From contig NC_092565.1 of assembly GCF_037975245.1 (NCBI RefSeq), forward strand, positions 6,056,999-6,120,998: a stretch of 64,000 bases of DNA, given 5' to 3'. The position numbers and the translations under genes were made by a program. The notes under the pieces were generated by a model. The model ran no database searches and was not told the DNA's origin. It saw nothing but the letters and a program-made list of their open reading frames with translations. Positions 1 through 17,000 of this stretch are shown in pieces (position 1 is the first letter of the stretch; each line of letters starts with the position of its first letter). Source of the stretch: Apostichopus japonicus (taxonomy: Eukaryota; Echinodermata; Holothuroidea; Aspidochirotida; Stichopodidae).

Positions 1-3000
1 TCAACAAAACCTGTAGAACATGTTTCCTTTATCAGTGTGATATTACTTGGCATGAGACTAATATATGTTACAATGACTTTAATATGTTACAATCATTACA
101 TGATTAAGACAATTAATTGCCAGCTTTTTGCACCACTTCAATCATTTATGGAGCAATATTCTTGCTATATGTTAGAGTGAAAAGCAAGTTTATCTGGTGG
201 TAAATTTATTATGTCAGAAGTTAGTAATAACAAATAAGACCTGATTCTTTGGCTAAACTTAACATCCCTGAGAGACCAATTCTGAAGACAGCCGTTGGTC
301 TATATACTAAACTGTTAATTGTTAAATATATGCCTTGGTCGGTTAATGCCACATTCTGAAAGTCAGCTGAGGTGGTTATGGATAACATTCAAAAGCGACG
401 AAAATTCGTCACTCCCAAGACTACATCTCCACATTATCTCGCGGCCGAATTTACTTATTGGATATATCTTCATGGTGACTGAGATAAACATAAAAACTTT
501 TATTCAAAATCATCAGGTATTAGAAGTAAAAAATATAAATAAGAAAAGATTATGCTTGCTATTGCAGATGTATGTGCTAATTGTTACGAGCAACAGAGGT
601 AGACCTTTGTGCTATATTACAACCTTTTGAAACAAAATGAATCAATTTTCGAATTTTGATCAACAAGCGAATAAAAATCGTTTTCGACACATCAAAAGTG
701 AAAATGCGTTCACATTTTAACAACTTCGAATATAAACATTTTTTAAATAATTTTTTTTATCGTCCGGAAGGATGCAACCTAATGATTTTCCATTGTAAGT
801 TAAGTCGATCAATGTCTTCTATCGATAAATTGTTATCGATACGTTTTTTCTCAATATCGACTAAAATCTATAAAAAACCGCGGCATCCAAGTGCATAAAT
901 TGCAAGACAATTGCACTCCAGCTATACATAAACTATCGGTCTTCAATTTTTTTTTAATTTGATACGATGATACGCTCATCTGATACCGATTTCGAACTAT
1001 ATAGACTACAATTAAAGTCAATGAAAAACGGAAACTGACTGGTAGAAATATAAACAAATCGGAAATGAACAAAATATAAGTTTGGGCATTCACAGGATTA
1101 TCAGCACGAGTTACTTCAGGAGTACATTTCCTGTATACAAATCCAAATGAGCTATCCATCAAGGGGCATGTGGGGCAATGCTTTAAATCTTGTGCAATAC
1201 TAAATGCCTTGGATGGTGGCGATACCTATGCAGCGGTTTCATGGGGTTCGGGGGGTAGGAGGAGTTAGAAACCACAGTTTGTCTTGACTACACAGTAAGT
1301 ACCTTGCATACCGTGTAACCAGTATTAAAATCGTTGTAGCCGAACATTTACTCTTAATTCAGCGGTGAATCCAATAGTTTGTAAAGGGGGGGGGGGGAGA
1401 TTTGACCCTGCATGGGGTCGTCGTAGAGGTTGCTATCCCTTGAAGGAGGTTAAAGGTCCTCGGCCAGAAAAAAAGAAAATGGAGTTTGAGACGTCAAATG
1501 GTCGCGGTGAAGTAAATTTAGATTATAAAATAGGTCTGTAATTAGGTCAAACGCAATTTCCTGTTAATAACTACAATTGATTTTGTTTGCGTGTGAATGT
1601 GAGGTCGAAATGGGGGTGTACACACCTACTACAACCCTACACACACATACAAACACGAACACACCCAAACGCTTCCCTGGAATTCGCGTCTGTTAGTAAC
1701 TATAGACAATAATTTGAGCTGAATTCATCTCTTTGATTCACTAAGGAATTAGATTAAAATTTTAAGAAAAATGCTCGAAATTTTTAGAAATATAGGATTG
1801 TTATATATGGGATCATTGACCAGAATCAAAACTCTTATTCAAATAAGTTGGCTGCATTTCACATAAGACAGCTATCCAAATGAACAAACCCAACTGATGT
1901 GTTATTAATCGACAGAAAAAAAAACTATACTCGAAACGTAAACCAAACGACCCGAAAATTCCCTTTTTTTTAAATAAAAATAATAACATAAAAGTAAGTT
2001 TATATAACATTAACTATATAGATGCAGTTTGAATGCAGCAACGTTTAAGCAGCGATTTTTTTCACAAAATTACTGTAAAATAAATAAATAATTTAGAAAC
2101 AGGATTAATTCATAGGAATGCCGTATATTTTTCATCGATACATTTGGCATCAATGAAAACAGATTATTGTTTTGTTGTGTTTAACTATAAATAACATTAT
2201 ACGGATATACTTTTCATTCAACCTTTTCATTAAGTGATTCCCAAGGCGATTTTATTTTTTACCAAGTAGGTATCCTCAGTTTTAATTCTGCAATGTTAAT
2301 AGAGCAGTGCCACTTTTCTCTTCTCAGACACTCAAGATCTACGATAAAAACCAATGACTTGTGTAGAAAACATCAAAAGTAGAAACCTATTTTTTGTTTC
2401 TCTCGAAAGATGTACATTTAACTTTTTATATTTTACTTCTTATTAATTAAATTTTACTTACATTCACCTCACAGTGGAATCTCCCACGGAAACTTCTTAC
2501 GGCCCTGAAATCCGTCAGAATAATCTCTCTTTCTCTCTCTCTCGCTCACTTTGTGAAACCAAGCTAAATCCAAGAAACCAGAAAGAAACATACAGACTCA
2601 AATAAATACCAACAGATTCGTAGTTTACTGGAGTAAAATAATTGACATCGCCAAAAAAATAGTTCGTATAGCTAGTACTAAGGACTGAATATAATAGACC
2701 GGTGAGACGGAAGCAATTGACCTTATATTGCAGCTTACGAACGGAACGACAAAGGCAAAAAACTTATGAAGAGACCACGTGATAAAGATGCAAGAAACGT
2801 CACTGAATGCATATGTACGCATCATCTAAATAAGATGAACCTCTCCTATCAGATCTGAGTGGTTATAATAAACACGGGGGAAAAAAAAAGCCCTCAGAAA
2901 GTGTATTCATCACTACACACAGAGGAAGAGGAGAGAAACGAGGAGAAACAAGTCAAAAGTGAGGGCACTATATAGACGAAGGGAATAACCACACACACGC

Positions 3001-3271
3001 ACATATACATACAGACGCACCACTCACAGGCAGGCAGAAGCGAAGACGACTTAACGATCAATTAACGCAGCCAGCTTAATTTGGAGATCCCTGATTGGTT
3101 CTCCCCGTTCAGTGTAAACTTCAATCTCAGTTTAGTTTGACAGTGCTATAAGAGTTTTCTTGCTCATGCATAGGTGTAAATATAACGTGTGGCTTACTTA
3201 GATAAGTGTTCAAATAGAAACATTGTTCACTGGGTTCACTGTTGCTGACGAAATAACGTTTGAGATTTGAT
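1..3271. other. Gene-free AT-rich stretch
   Basis: No reading frame here resembles a protein family I recognise. The open frames are about 100 codons or shorter, without splice-site support. Visible structure is limited to short homopolymers (a G run near 1387), a CT-rich tract near 2525-2550 and a CA-rich tract near 2991-3010. Probably intergenic. Confidence 0.6.
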
Positions 3272-3286
3272 TATATATATCTGTAA

Positions 3287-3322
<36 letters not shown>

Positions 3323-3327
3323 CTATA
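3272..3327. repeat. TA dinucleotide microsatellite
   Basis: Nearly uninterrupted alternating TA with a few breaks. It is self-complementary and could extrude as a cruciform, and its length is probably polymorphic. Confidence 0.9.
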
Positions 3328-3888
3328 ATATGTTTTCTTACGTATTTTTAGATGGGAAGGGTGGGGTGAGGTCGGGCAAATAAAGCTATATTTGGGTTGG
3401 GTGGGTGGGTGGGTGTTAGGAGTGGTGTTAGTCAGTTAAACTTCATTTACTCCCCTCGTTTCTTAAGGGCAATACCTTTCATATATATTCCAAAACAAAT
3501 TGTTCTACATGGAACAGGGTTTTTATTTTCTCCTCTTTAAGACATAGCTGTTCTATTGTCTCTTTGTTCTTTAGCATCATATCATATTCATAGTTAGCCT
3601 TTATAATAATAATAATGATATTCGTCACATATGAAAGCTATAAACAAGTAAAAGAAGAAGAAAGAATATTAACGTCATTGTATAACTCTCGAATTTGTAA
3701 TTTGCGAATCTATACTGATGATACCACGGATTAAATCTATCAGCGTATTGTATTGTATTGTAGGGGAAAATACGGTTTTATAGCACGACAGGACAAAAAA
3801 ATGTTAAAAGATGATAAAATTCGTCACAAATGAGAGCAACAATATTTAGGGACAAAAAAGAAATTTCAACGTTATTGTATAACTTTCA

Positions 3889-4222
3889 CCCCCAAAGACA
3901 TGCTTCTATACCTCCAGTATGCATGACCCGCGTTATTTAAATCTCATTCCCCAAAACATGCCCCTGTACCTCCAGTATATGCATGACCCGCGATATTGAA
4001 CTCTCATCCCCAAAGACATGCCCCTGCACCTCTAGTATGCACGTCCCGCGATATTTAACTCTCATCCCCAAATATATGCCCCTGCACCTCTAGTATGCAC
4101 GTCCCGCGATATTGAACTCACATCCCCAAATATATGCCCCTGCATCTCCAGTTTGCATGACCCGAGATACTGAACTCTCATTCCCAAAAACATGCCCCTG
4201 CACCTCCAGTTTGCATGACCCG
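3889..4222. repeat. 59-bp minisatellite, about six units
   Basis: Six tandem units begin near 3889, 3949, 4008, 4066, 4124 and 4182, so the period is about 58-60 bp. Each unit carries a CCCCAAA..ATGCCCCTGCACCTC core followed by a GCATGACCCGCGATAT-like segment. Neighbouring units differ by several substitutions. The sequence on both sides (near 3615-3760 and 4223-4300) is itself similar, for example the shared ATACCACGGAT words. The array therefore appears to have expanded inside one copy of an older duplicated segment. Confidence 0.85.
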
Positions 4223-4349
4223 TGAATTTATAATTTTCGAATCCATATAGATAATACCACGGATGAAACCTATCAACGTACTGGTGTTGTTTCCATTGTT
4301 GATGTCATAACAAACTTCAAGGTAATTACAAAATACAGGAGGGGGGTGG

Positions 4350-4640
4350 GTGGTTTTAAAGCGCGACACGAGAAAAAATTGTTTATAACACCTTCATCGC
4401 CATTTTTCTCTTTTATGCAACCTGTGTTTGTTTGAAAGTCTTGCATTTACTAATCTTATATAATATTATTTAAATAATATTTAATTAAAATGGCGTATTG
4501 TCGTTATCTTCCCGGCACTCCTGAATCGCTCGATATATAATAACACCAAATACCCGGAAGCTAATTTAACGAAAACGTTGCAAAACGAGTCAATCTATAC
4601 AACGAAGCCTATCAATCATTTTGTAACGCTTTATAGCGTT
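4350..4640 (+). repeat. Diverged duplicated segment, copy A
   Basis: This segment matches 5985-6305 in the same orientation with scattered substitutions and small gaps. Shared landmarks in order are an ACCTTCATCG word, a stretch reading ATTTAATTAAAATGGCGT, TCGTTATCTTCCCGGCAC, CTCGATATATAAT and GAAGCCTATCAATCATTTTG. No coding capacity is apparent. It is either an old dispersed repeat family or a local duplication. Confidence 0.8.
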
Positions 4641-5984
4641 TTCTTTTTTTTTTAATGTATAAAACGACCCTTAGGTACAGAGACCCCCACCCACCCCTCC
4701 CCCACCCCGTCATGATCACGATATCTCCGTGACAACTCAGAGGCAGGACATACTAACTATATCTTTGTCTTGTGCTTGCTAAACTTCATAAGAAGCGATT
4801 GGTGAGGAGGGTGGTGTCAGCACTTCGTGCATTAGGAATCCAGAAGGTTTTACATGGTTCTTTGTTTGGCGCATTCAGATAGTATTTCATAATAATAGAA
4901 TGACTTAAAAAATTCAAGCGGAAGGGGGAGCTGTGGTGGGGGTGGGGGTAAGGTCTGCATATAACATGGTACTGCAACATATACATGGACCAATGGACAA
5001 ATCATATCATTTAATACCATAACAATTGAAAGTTACCTCTATTTCTCTAAATTGGATAAACTCAAATGTTAAAAAAAGGAGGTTTCTTAAGACTATATCG
5101 ACAAACTTGCAATAAATGATTATAATGCAATACAGAGAATATGTCTACTTGTGTTGACAGTTTGAGCGTGTCCCTGTAGGGCTAAAGCAGAAATTTTGTT
5201 AAGAAACAGGTGAAAGCTATATTCTGTAAACTCTACCCACTTCCGCCTCCAATTAAAACGATTAAAACTTCAGATGATTTAGAAATGTCAAATTCATCCT
5301 ATCTGCCCTGTGTAATCTACGTGGAGACTGTTGCTACATATTAGACAATTTAATTCACTTTATAAAAGACGGATGTTTGTGAAAATACAAACAAGCAAAG
5401 GTCATAGGTGAATAGGTGACCCTTAGCTTCAAAAACATCGGAGGAAGGGGAACGCGCTCCTTATTTTCGAAATAAGATCAAAAATATTTGGTTTTAATGT
5501 TTTACAATATATATAAATATATATATATATATTGGTTTTCGCTAAATGATACAGATACATAATATTCACAACGAGAGAAACAAAAACATCAGAAAACGAA
5601 ACATAGTCTCTAAATGATAATTTCTTTCATATAATGTCGAAAGCATTCTCAAAATATACGAAATCGTTGTCGATGCGTGAATAGCGATCGACTTTCAGCT
5701 TCAGTGCAGTAAATTTATGCAAGTTTTATTTAACTTCACGGGTTTCCCAATGCTATTGGCTAAACAACACCACCTCCCCCATTCTTTCGCACAGCTCAAC
5801 CCACACCCCAGACGACCCCTCCCCCTCGTTATACATGGTTAAACGCAACAGTATATAACATCCAACAAGCAAAACAACTCTTTACCCCTTTCAAACTTTT
5901 TTGTTTTGGTATAATCCTTTGCAAATCTTATTTCGTCTGATATCGTATATTGTGAGTACACATTCAATTATTATTCACCTCGCG
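4641..5984. other. Gene-free stretch between duplicated segments
   Basis: AT-rich sequence with a short TA array at about 5507-5532 and C-rich tracts near 4685-4710 and 5766-5825. I see no recognisable gene. Confidence 0.55.
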
Positions 5985-6305
5985 ATTTTTAAGCGTGACG
6001 GGAGTAACCAAAAAAAAAAGGCTTTTTTGAGCCATTTAATACCTTCATCGTCAATTTTTTTCCCTCTTTTAATAAACCCTACTTTTGCTTTAAAAGTCTT
6101 CTCGCATTTATAGTAATCTTATATATTGTTTTAAATCATATTTAATTAAAATGGCGTCTTTGTCGTTATCTTCCCGGCACGCCTGAAACGCTCGATATAT
6201 AATGGCACCATATACCCGAAGGCTAAATTTACGAAGAAAACCCTCTACAAAAACGAATGAATCTATACACCGAAGCCTATCAATCATTTTGTAACACTTT
6301 ATAGT
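5985..6305 (+). repeat. Diverged duplicated segment, copy B
   Basis: This is the second copy of the segment at 4350-4640, with the same order of landmark words, including TCGTTATCTTCCCGGCAC. Differences are spread evenly, which suggests an old event rather than an assembly artefact. Confidence 0.8.
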
Positions 6306-9034
<2,729 letters not shown>

Positions 9035-9715
9035 TAGTAGCAGTAGTTCTATAGTAGTAGCAGTTTTCGTGGAATAAAGTAGTAGTTGTAGCAGTAATAG
9101 TATGTCTACTACTAGTAGTAGTACTCTAAGAGTACTAGCACTAGTAACAGTAGTAATAGTGGTAGTAATAGTATGTTGACTACAAGTAGTACTTCTACTA
9201 GTAGTAGTAATCTAGGAGTACTAGCACTAGTAACAGTAACAGTAGTAGTAGTAGTAATAGTATGTCTACTACTAGTAGTACTTCTACTAGTAGTACTCTA
9301 GGAGAACTAGCTTTAGTAACAGTAGTAGTAGTGTTAGTCCTAGTACTATTACAAGTATAGTAGTAGTAGCTATAGTATTAGTAGTAGTAGTAATAGTAGT
9401 AGTGGTAGTAGTAGCAGTAGAAGAAGTGATAGTAGTGGTAGTGGTATGAAATAGTATTTGTGTTATGTAAGTAGTAGTGGTGCACGGTAATAGTAGTAGT
9501 AGCAGTAGTAGTTGTAATAGTAGTAGAAGTAGTAGCAGTAGTATTAGTAGTAGTAGTAGTAGTAGAAGTAGTAGTTCTAGAAGTAGTAGTAGTATTAATA
9601 GTAGAAGTGGTAGTAGTAGCAGTAGAAGTAGTAGTAGTAGTAGTGGTAGTGGTATGCAATAGTAGTATTTGTTGTTATGTAAGTATAGGTAAATGGTGGT
9701 AATAGTAGTAGTAGC

Positions 9716-9750
<35 letters not shown>

Positions 9751-9890
9751 TAGTGGTAGTAGTGGTAGTAGTGGTAGTAGTGGTAGTAGTAGTAGTAGTA
9801 GTAGTAGTAGTAAGCTAGTAGTATAGTAGTAGTAGCAGCAGCAGTGTTAGTTGCAATAGTATTAGTAATAATAATAATAGTAGTGGTATA
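9035..9890. repeat. Long imperfect AGT/ACT trinucleotide array
   Basis: About 850 bp built almost entirely of AGT, GTA and TAG triplets. It has purer blocks (for example 9718-9810) and interrupted blocks with CTA/TAG palindromic words near 9100-9300. Apparent proteins here are poly-Ser on plus and poly-Thr or poly-Tyr on minus and simply follow the repeat. The first third has longer recurring units (TATGTCTACTACTAGTAGTA and variants near 9100, 9170 and 9261), so a roughly 80-90-bp higher-order unit is superimposed on the triplets. Confidence 0.9.
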
Positions 9891-12800
9891 TAGGTTTTTG
9901 AGAACTTACTGTAAGCTGATGAATACTGAAGGAAAACTTGTTCATTAACCCCATGTTTGTTCGATATTATTTTTAATTAAAGCCGAACGTAAGTATTAAT
10001 ATTTCAGAGTAAAAAAAGTTATTAAAAGTATATTGATTGAAATATTGCATAATTCCATCCATAACATAATAAACCGTTATCAAAAAGAACGTGCATGCAT
10101 GTATACATGGACATGTAAAAACTTGTACATACATGTATGTGTGTATCTATTCGATCTTGTACACGCATGTTTCACACTTGTCAATATCAAATCGTTACTC
10201 AAAAAGCAAATGTTTGCTCTTTGAATTTGAACAAATTTTTCACTCCCGTTGGATGAAAATTAATGTCGCGACAAGTCCTTGAAAAACAACTTTGTTCAAA
10301 TAACGTCTTGTGTATTGCTGGCTGATGAATTGTGACAGTTTATGGCGTTCTTATTGGTCATTCTAAGAGCTTGATCCTACCGCGACTTTCCCTGCTCTCA
10401 TCGAATCCATCAAAAAGAAGGTATATTAGGAGAGCGAGTGTGGTTTCATTTGTTCTTGAAACAAGAATAAAAACAGCGCTTGATTGCTACGTTAGGGGAG
10501 ATAGGTAATCCTACCCAGTGCTTCCTCCCCTGTGGTAGGATTCCTCTTAACCAAATAAATTTTATCTTACCAACGGGGATGTCATGAGAGGGATTTACTT
10601 ACATGTAACTGATTTTACAATATGAATGGCAAATAGTTAGTCGTTGAAATACGTTACGGTTTCGATGTGAATTAGTTCCACGTAATACAGAAAGGAAGGA
10701 GTTTGAAGGGTCACAGGCAATGAGGGGGATAAAAAGGGGGGAAAGACTTCAGATGAAAATCGTTATTTGAATAAGCCCGGAAGTTAATTTTGTGTAAATT
10801 TTTGTCACCACAGTCCATTGAGTTTAAACACTTTGCTGCAGCAGAGATAAGTATCAAAATTTATTACTTTATTCCCATAAAATCCGCATAGAAATGATGT
10901 TACTATAGGACATGAACCCCAAAGGTTTGGGACTTATGTAACAAGAATGCATCAGAATAAAATTTGTGGGACATGAAATAATATCTATTGCATTAAAAAG
11001 TTAATAACTCGATAATTGGGGGAAACCAACTGGGTGTAAAATATATAAATCTTTCACTTATAGATTGAGGTGCTTACTATATATGATGTGTAAATAGTAC
11101 GTGCACTGCTTTGAACGCACAATGATGAAGTTCCATTGTCATCCAAAACGTAAGTCAACGTGCATTACACACTGTTGAAGTGACAAACAAAACACATATG
11201 AAGTTTCGTTTTCTATGCCATGGAATAGGGTATTTTTTCATTCATATCTTGTCATTTTAATTTAAAACAAAATTCTAGAAGCAGCTGGCGATATGCAAGA
11301 CTTCGGCAAAGTCCACAAAAACGTTCATTTTGCCCAAAAGACAATAAAAGGAGAGAAAGCGAACAGGATATCATTTATCTGAACGGTAGAAGTATTATTG
11401 CATGAAATACAATATATTATGATATAAAGTACAATATTTTCACTATGTTATCCGTCTTCTGCTGGACACCCACCTAAATAGCATGAAACAGATTCACGTA
11501 CATTATTACTATCAGTGAGCAGAAGGTTTTCTTACTTATAGCGAAAAAGAGACCGGGTTTCTTATTGCCTGCGTGGTTATAATACATCGCGGTCAAAGCG
11601 CTGAATCATTTAACCAATTTCGAAGAAAGAATGATCTATTGAATAAAACTCGAGAGAGAATTGTGGTATCCCTTACAGTATACGGTAGCCTCATATGTAC
11701 CCACTGTAAAATCACAATATGACTATTCCCAAAAGTCTGTTCGAAAGTGTGATGAGACGTCCCCCCCACCCCCTCCACCGCCACTGATTAATCACCTTCT
11801 TCCCGCCCTACCCGCCCTCCCACTTTAATATCAAACGCCACGTCATTGATGATATCAATGTTACGCTTGTATAATGACATTGGCTGTTAATTTTGGTGAA
11901 GTATACATGCAATATCGATGCTCTGAGCTGATAAGGTCTGTTTTGCTCGAATGGCGTTCCATACTGGAACATTCCATAATTCCCACACAAGACGCACCAT
12001 TAGTAGTTCAAAGTGTTAACAACACCATTTTATGTGAGTCAAATTCCTCCCAAACAACTTCAAAATCTCATTTCATCTGGCAAATACTTGCACCAATATA
12101 TGGTATAAGCTCATACAAGGTAGATGGTAAAAAATTCCTCGGTTCTTGAGGAGATGGAACACTTCTAAAGCCCTTACCAAGATACCTTGACATCAGAGCG
12201 ATATTTCAGGTAGTAGTATGTAGATTCGGCTGGCAAAAATTCTCATGTGAACATCAATGTGAAACGTTCAAATACAACTTTAAGTTATATGACAAAAGTT
12301 TACATAAAATACACATCCCTACATTCAACAGAGCATGGATGGGGACACCTGTCCCCTTACCCCACCCCCACCCCACCCCCACCCATTCATACAAGCCATA
12401 TTCTAGCCACAACCACGAGTCAAATATATTATTAGAAATTGGTTTCTCTTCCTAACTGAAATCCTGCAAACGCATATGATAGCATGTGTGTAAAGACTCT
12501 GTACTATAGACTTATCGTACTCTGGCGTACTTGCGTGTATACACACCCTCTTGGAAGTTGTACTCGTTACAGGATGGTGCCCACCCCCCCCCCCCACGCC
12601 CCCATCCCTCTCTAACCCTGCAAACGCCAAGGATCAAAGTCAGCTTGACTTGTGAATTGCTATACTTAATTTATGCAAGGATATATTGATACCAGTTCCA
12701 TAGCAACGGTTACCATGCCATCTGGTGTGATTGTTATCTGTGGCAGAAAACACTCGAATACGTGTTAGTGGGTCATCGTCATTAATCTCTTGATAATGAC

Positions 12801-14049
12801 TTCTTTCGGTCAAAGAACTGTCGTCAAATGACTTGGAAATTCTGTTTTTTTTTTAATTGGAAAAGATTTCCATGGTAACCTGCCTCTGTTGTTTTGTGTT
12901 TGTGTGTATATGTCTGTGTGTGTGGTTGTGTGTTAAAGTCAAATTGACATAGGAAAATGTTAGTTTTCTAGTTTAAACCCATGCGCCAAATACATCTTAT
13001 GTGATTAATCTTTGATGAAGTGGTATATTTGGTCTGAATTTTGCAAAATTTTGTTTCATACGATAATCCTATTAATAATGTCACTCATTGTGTCATAATA
13101 TTGAGCATCAATTTATGTCATCCAATTGACAGTTTGTTGGTGAATCAGTGTTAATTTGGTTTGTATGTATTTAATAATAACGTGTAACAAAATGTGAATT
13201 TGTAGACATCTGAGGTACAAAAGAATCGAAATGGATAAATGATTCAACAAAGGCGAGAGATCTTTCAGTGAAAAAGAAGAAAGTTAGAAAAAATAGAGTA
13301 TTCTTAGTTTTACTAAATACGTTTCGTAAAATTGCATCAAACTAGCCGGCAGACACATCCAGTGAAGAAAATTTAAGAGGGTGGGGTGGTGGAGGAGGGG
13401 TCGGTTACAAGGGAATCTTACTTTGGTGCTCATGCTACAACTTCTCCCTAGGAAGTGGTAGCGGGCCTTTCATATAGGCTTACATAATGCATGAACATAA
13501 TTGGATTTAAGTATCTCTTAGATCATTTTGTATTTTTTTGTATTCATTTTGAATTTAACTTACAAACAATATCGTGGCAGCCGTGCATTACATACATGCG
13601 TAGATCTGTGCATAATACATTGGGGGGGGGGGGTGGGAGTGGGCAAATTTGTGGCATGTCTATTTCAAGACAAAAAATATGATAGCACATGTAGAATGGA
13701 CGTTCGACGGAGCACATCACTACACAGTTCATACCTGAAGGGTGTACAGCTTTATACAGACGTGTTTATTGCGCGGAGTTGGGCAACAAACTTTCAGTCG
13801 ACGTAATTTTTTTTTTTATCATTCCCTATCAAACCTTGAGGTTATTAGTTATGCACCATTAACTTTTACATTCACCTACACATTATCTTATCTAGCCTAT
13901 CCTTTCAGAAAGATCAAACATTTCACTACCCTAATAGGGCCTGCATGTATATGCATGCCTTTGCCAAAGTCAGATCAATTTCGAATGATTATTACTTTCC
14001 ACACCTCAATTCAGCACCTTAGCAAATTGTTCCTCGGGACAAGCAAGAA

Positions 14050-14081
<32 letters not shown>

Positions 14082-17000
14082 AAAAAGAATTTGAGATTTC
14101 AAAGTCTAAAATAAACTATCCTCGTATGTGTACTTCACTTTTAATAGCTTGTTAAAATTGACAAGATGGAGTTATAATATCCCTGTCGAAACCTACTTCT
14201 CTATGTGAGTAACTATACGGCACCGATCGACACCTCCTCGACTATATACCCGGTTAACTGAAGTTTTTGATGAGAATAACAGGTTGACTGTACTTGGGTA
14301 CGATGTCTTCCACACTTTTAACACGCTGACCATATCACAAGTATATGTCAAAGAAAATCGCGCAAAGGCGTCAACCAAGACGAAAATCGAAACGGCACCT
14401 TGTACACCCTCGGGATTACAGTGATGTGTTAAGAAAGGGGAAAAAACCTAAACACTTTATGGTTAAGGAAAGCAGATGGTTTCTTCAGCCATGCCATCTC
14501 ACGAAGATAAAAATCAGATGAGAGAAAGAGAGAGAGTCGAAGAAAGGGAGACGGGGAGAAAGTGAGAGAAAGAAAAAAGTCCAAAAAGGACAGCAATTTC
14601 GTCTTGTCAAAATGGGTGCTATTGCCTAAAGGTTAATCACCGGCTAAAATGAAATGGAAGTTTTAATTGTCATTTCAAAAGACCCTCACTTGACGTAGAT
14701 GAACTTAAAGTAGTCAATTATTGGTAGATTAACCCACAAACTTGTCAATATTTCCGTCAAACAAAATCTATTACATTAGGACTCTAAGCCGATAGTTTTT
14801 AAACACGTTACAGTTTCAAAACAGAAATAAACCCTTTAGCGCAAATTAGGGCTGATACGTTATATCGACAGCTCGCACAATTATGACAAGAACCTTACCC
14901 AGTTCGTGACCAGAATATCGTCCAAAATGTCACTAATTTCGGAGGCATTTCTTTCACGAGGTGAAGACAACGTTAAATATTTACGAAACACTTGCGATAC
15001 ACACGATAAGGTATTGGTGGCAATTAATTTTAAATGTTTAAGACACCTTTGAAAAGGGTTGCGCATGCCAGCTACAACATTCAGTGCATTTTACAATTGA
15101 TTACCTTTTCTCTTTTATCTACTTATTGCATTGATCAAACCAGTTATGCGAAATAATAAAGTAATAAATGGAGGGGGGGGGGGGGGGTACACTCCTTACG
15201 GATTTTCTATATTTTATGGATCTTCTATACGGATTGCTTACTGCAATGCAAGTTTACCATAGCAACACAAAACAACAACAAATGTTTGCGATGAATAGTA
15301 AGACTATATGTATACATTACCCTCGAAAAACTCAACTGCCAGTAACCTTTTGCCGTGAAAAAAGTCCAATATTGTGTAATGAGTAAACATATTGAAATAA
15401 CATAATACGACCTGTAAAAAGTGATTCATATTTGCTTGGACTTGATTGTTTCTTGCGTTTTGATTTACATTTAAGGTGCGCAAAGGGGACATGTCCCCAC
15501 CATCATCATCGTCAGTCGGGATAAAAATGTTCTGTTGTGACTATTTCTAGAATATCAAAAGTATTTATGAGCACAACCTTGAGTTTAAACTGAAGTTATA
15601 TTGTAAATATGTCTAAAAATGCACCATTTGAACTTTGTCGGAAATTAGCTTCTTAGGACCACCCGCGAACCCGGCGACCCCGGGGAGGGGGGGGGGTCAG
15701 TTTCATTTTACGATCAACCTGCAGTGTCAAACCAAATGGCTAAATATACTGGCACGAAGGGTGGGGGCGGGGGGATGAAATTGTTTTTCTTCAAGATGTC
15801 ACTAACCGATGTCAAGATGCAGAAAACTTCACTATTATTTAAGGAAGACGGCTGGCAATGCACATTGGGACTTAAATGATAAACACACCAAAAAATCAAT
15901 GTTGCATAGTTCTCGTACTCCTGTTACACACTGCAATGCATCTTGCGTTACCACTGGTGTATAGCCAATGTCATTTTTATCGATACTATCTATAAAGAAA
16001 AAATAACTAGTTTGGAAAAAAAACAATTACGTTTCTGGCAACTATATTAGTTTTTCATATTAAATCTTCTTTTTTTCCCACCTTCATCTGCGGAAATTGT
16101 TTTGCCAACTGTTCGGACAGAACAGGATGACTTTAGGCACTAAACATATTTTGGTATGTTGTGGACCGTGAAAGGACACTGTTATCTATCCAGGCTTGTA
16201 CTTTCTAAAGCACTAATGATATCTGAGATGTGGCCCTTCAAACATCTGAAACTTATTCTAAACACAGAGACTATATATCGTCACGTCGGTGGGTAAATCA
16301 GTTAGATATATATATTATAAAAAATAAGTATAAATATTTTACCCCCTTATTGACCCAGGGCCCCCGGGATGTAGCTCACTCCCCCCCCCCGGCAGATCGG
16401 CTACAGTAACAGATTATGATTGATGTATCTACGATAATACATAGCATCACCGGATTTTGAGAAATGCAACATCATATATAGTATACATTGTTACCCATTT
16501 ACGCTAATGCGTACTGCACTCACTATTGTTTCAGAGCAAACAATTTCAAGATTAAATTTTTTCTTCCCTTCTTTCTTTCTTTCTCTCTCACTCACCCCCC
16601 CCCCCGCCCTCTCCCTTCTCTTTCCCTATCGCTTTCTCCTTCTGTTTCTTTTTTCGTTTTTAATCTCACTTTGACTGGCGATGATATTTACTTTCAAATG
16701 AAAATTACATTAAAATAGTACAAACGTATATATATTTCCTCCTTTTTGCTTTTGCATCGAAAAACGTGCAATGCTTGCCTCGAACAATCCGAACTCATCA
16801 ATCTTCTTTTCTATTCTTTTTTTCTTTTTTTTTGTGTTGTTGGCAAAAACCTTCATTGCATCAAAGGCATAACCTATACGCAAGAAAAGTCGAACGTTAC
16901 ACGTGATTCCTTTCTTACATTCCTACTAACATCTTGACACGCCTTTTAAACTGTTCACGCGTTCCCTCATCTGATCAATCGGTATACGATCAAAGAAGCT

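Noticed and set aside
9378..9662. Poly-threonine, poly-serine and poly-tyrosine open frames
   Set aside because: They are the three readings of the AGT/ACT array and have no independent coding signal.
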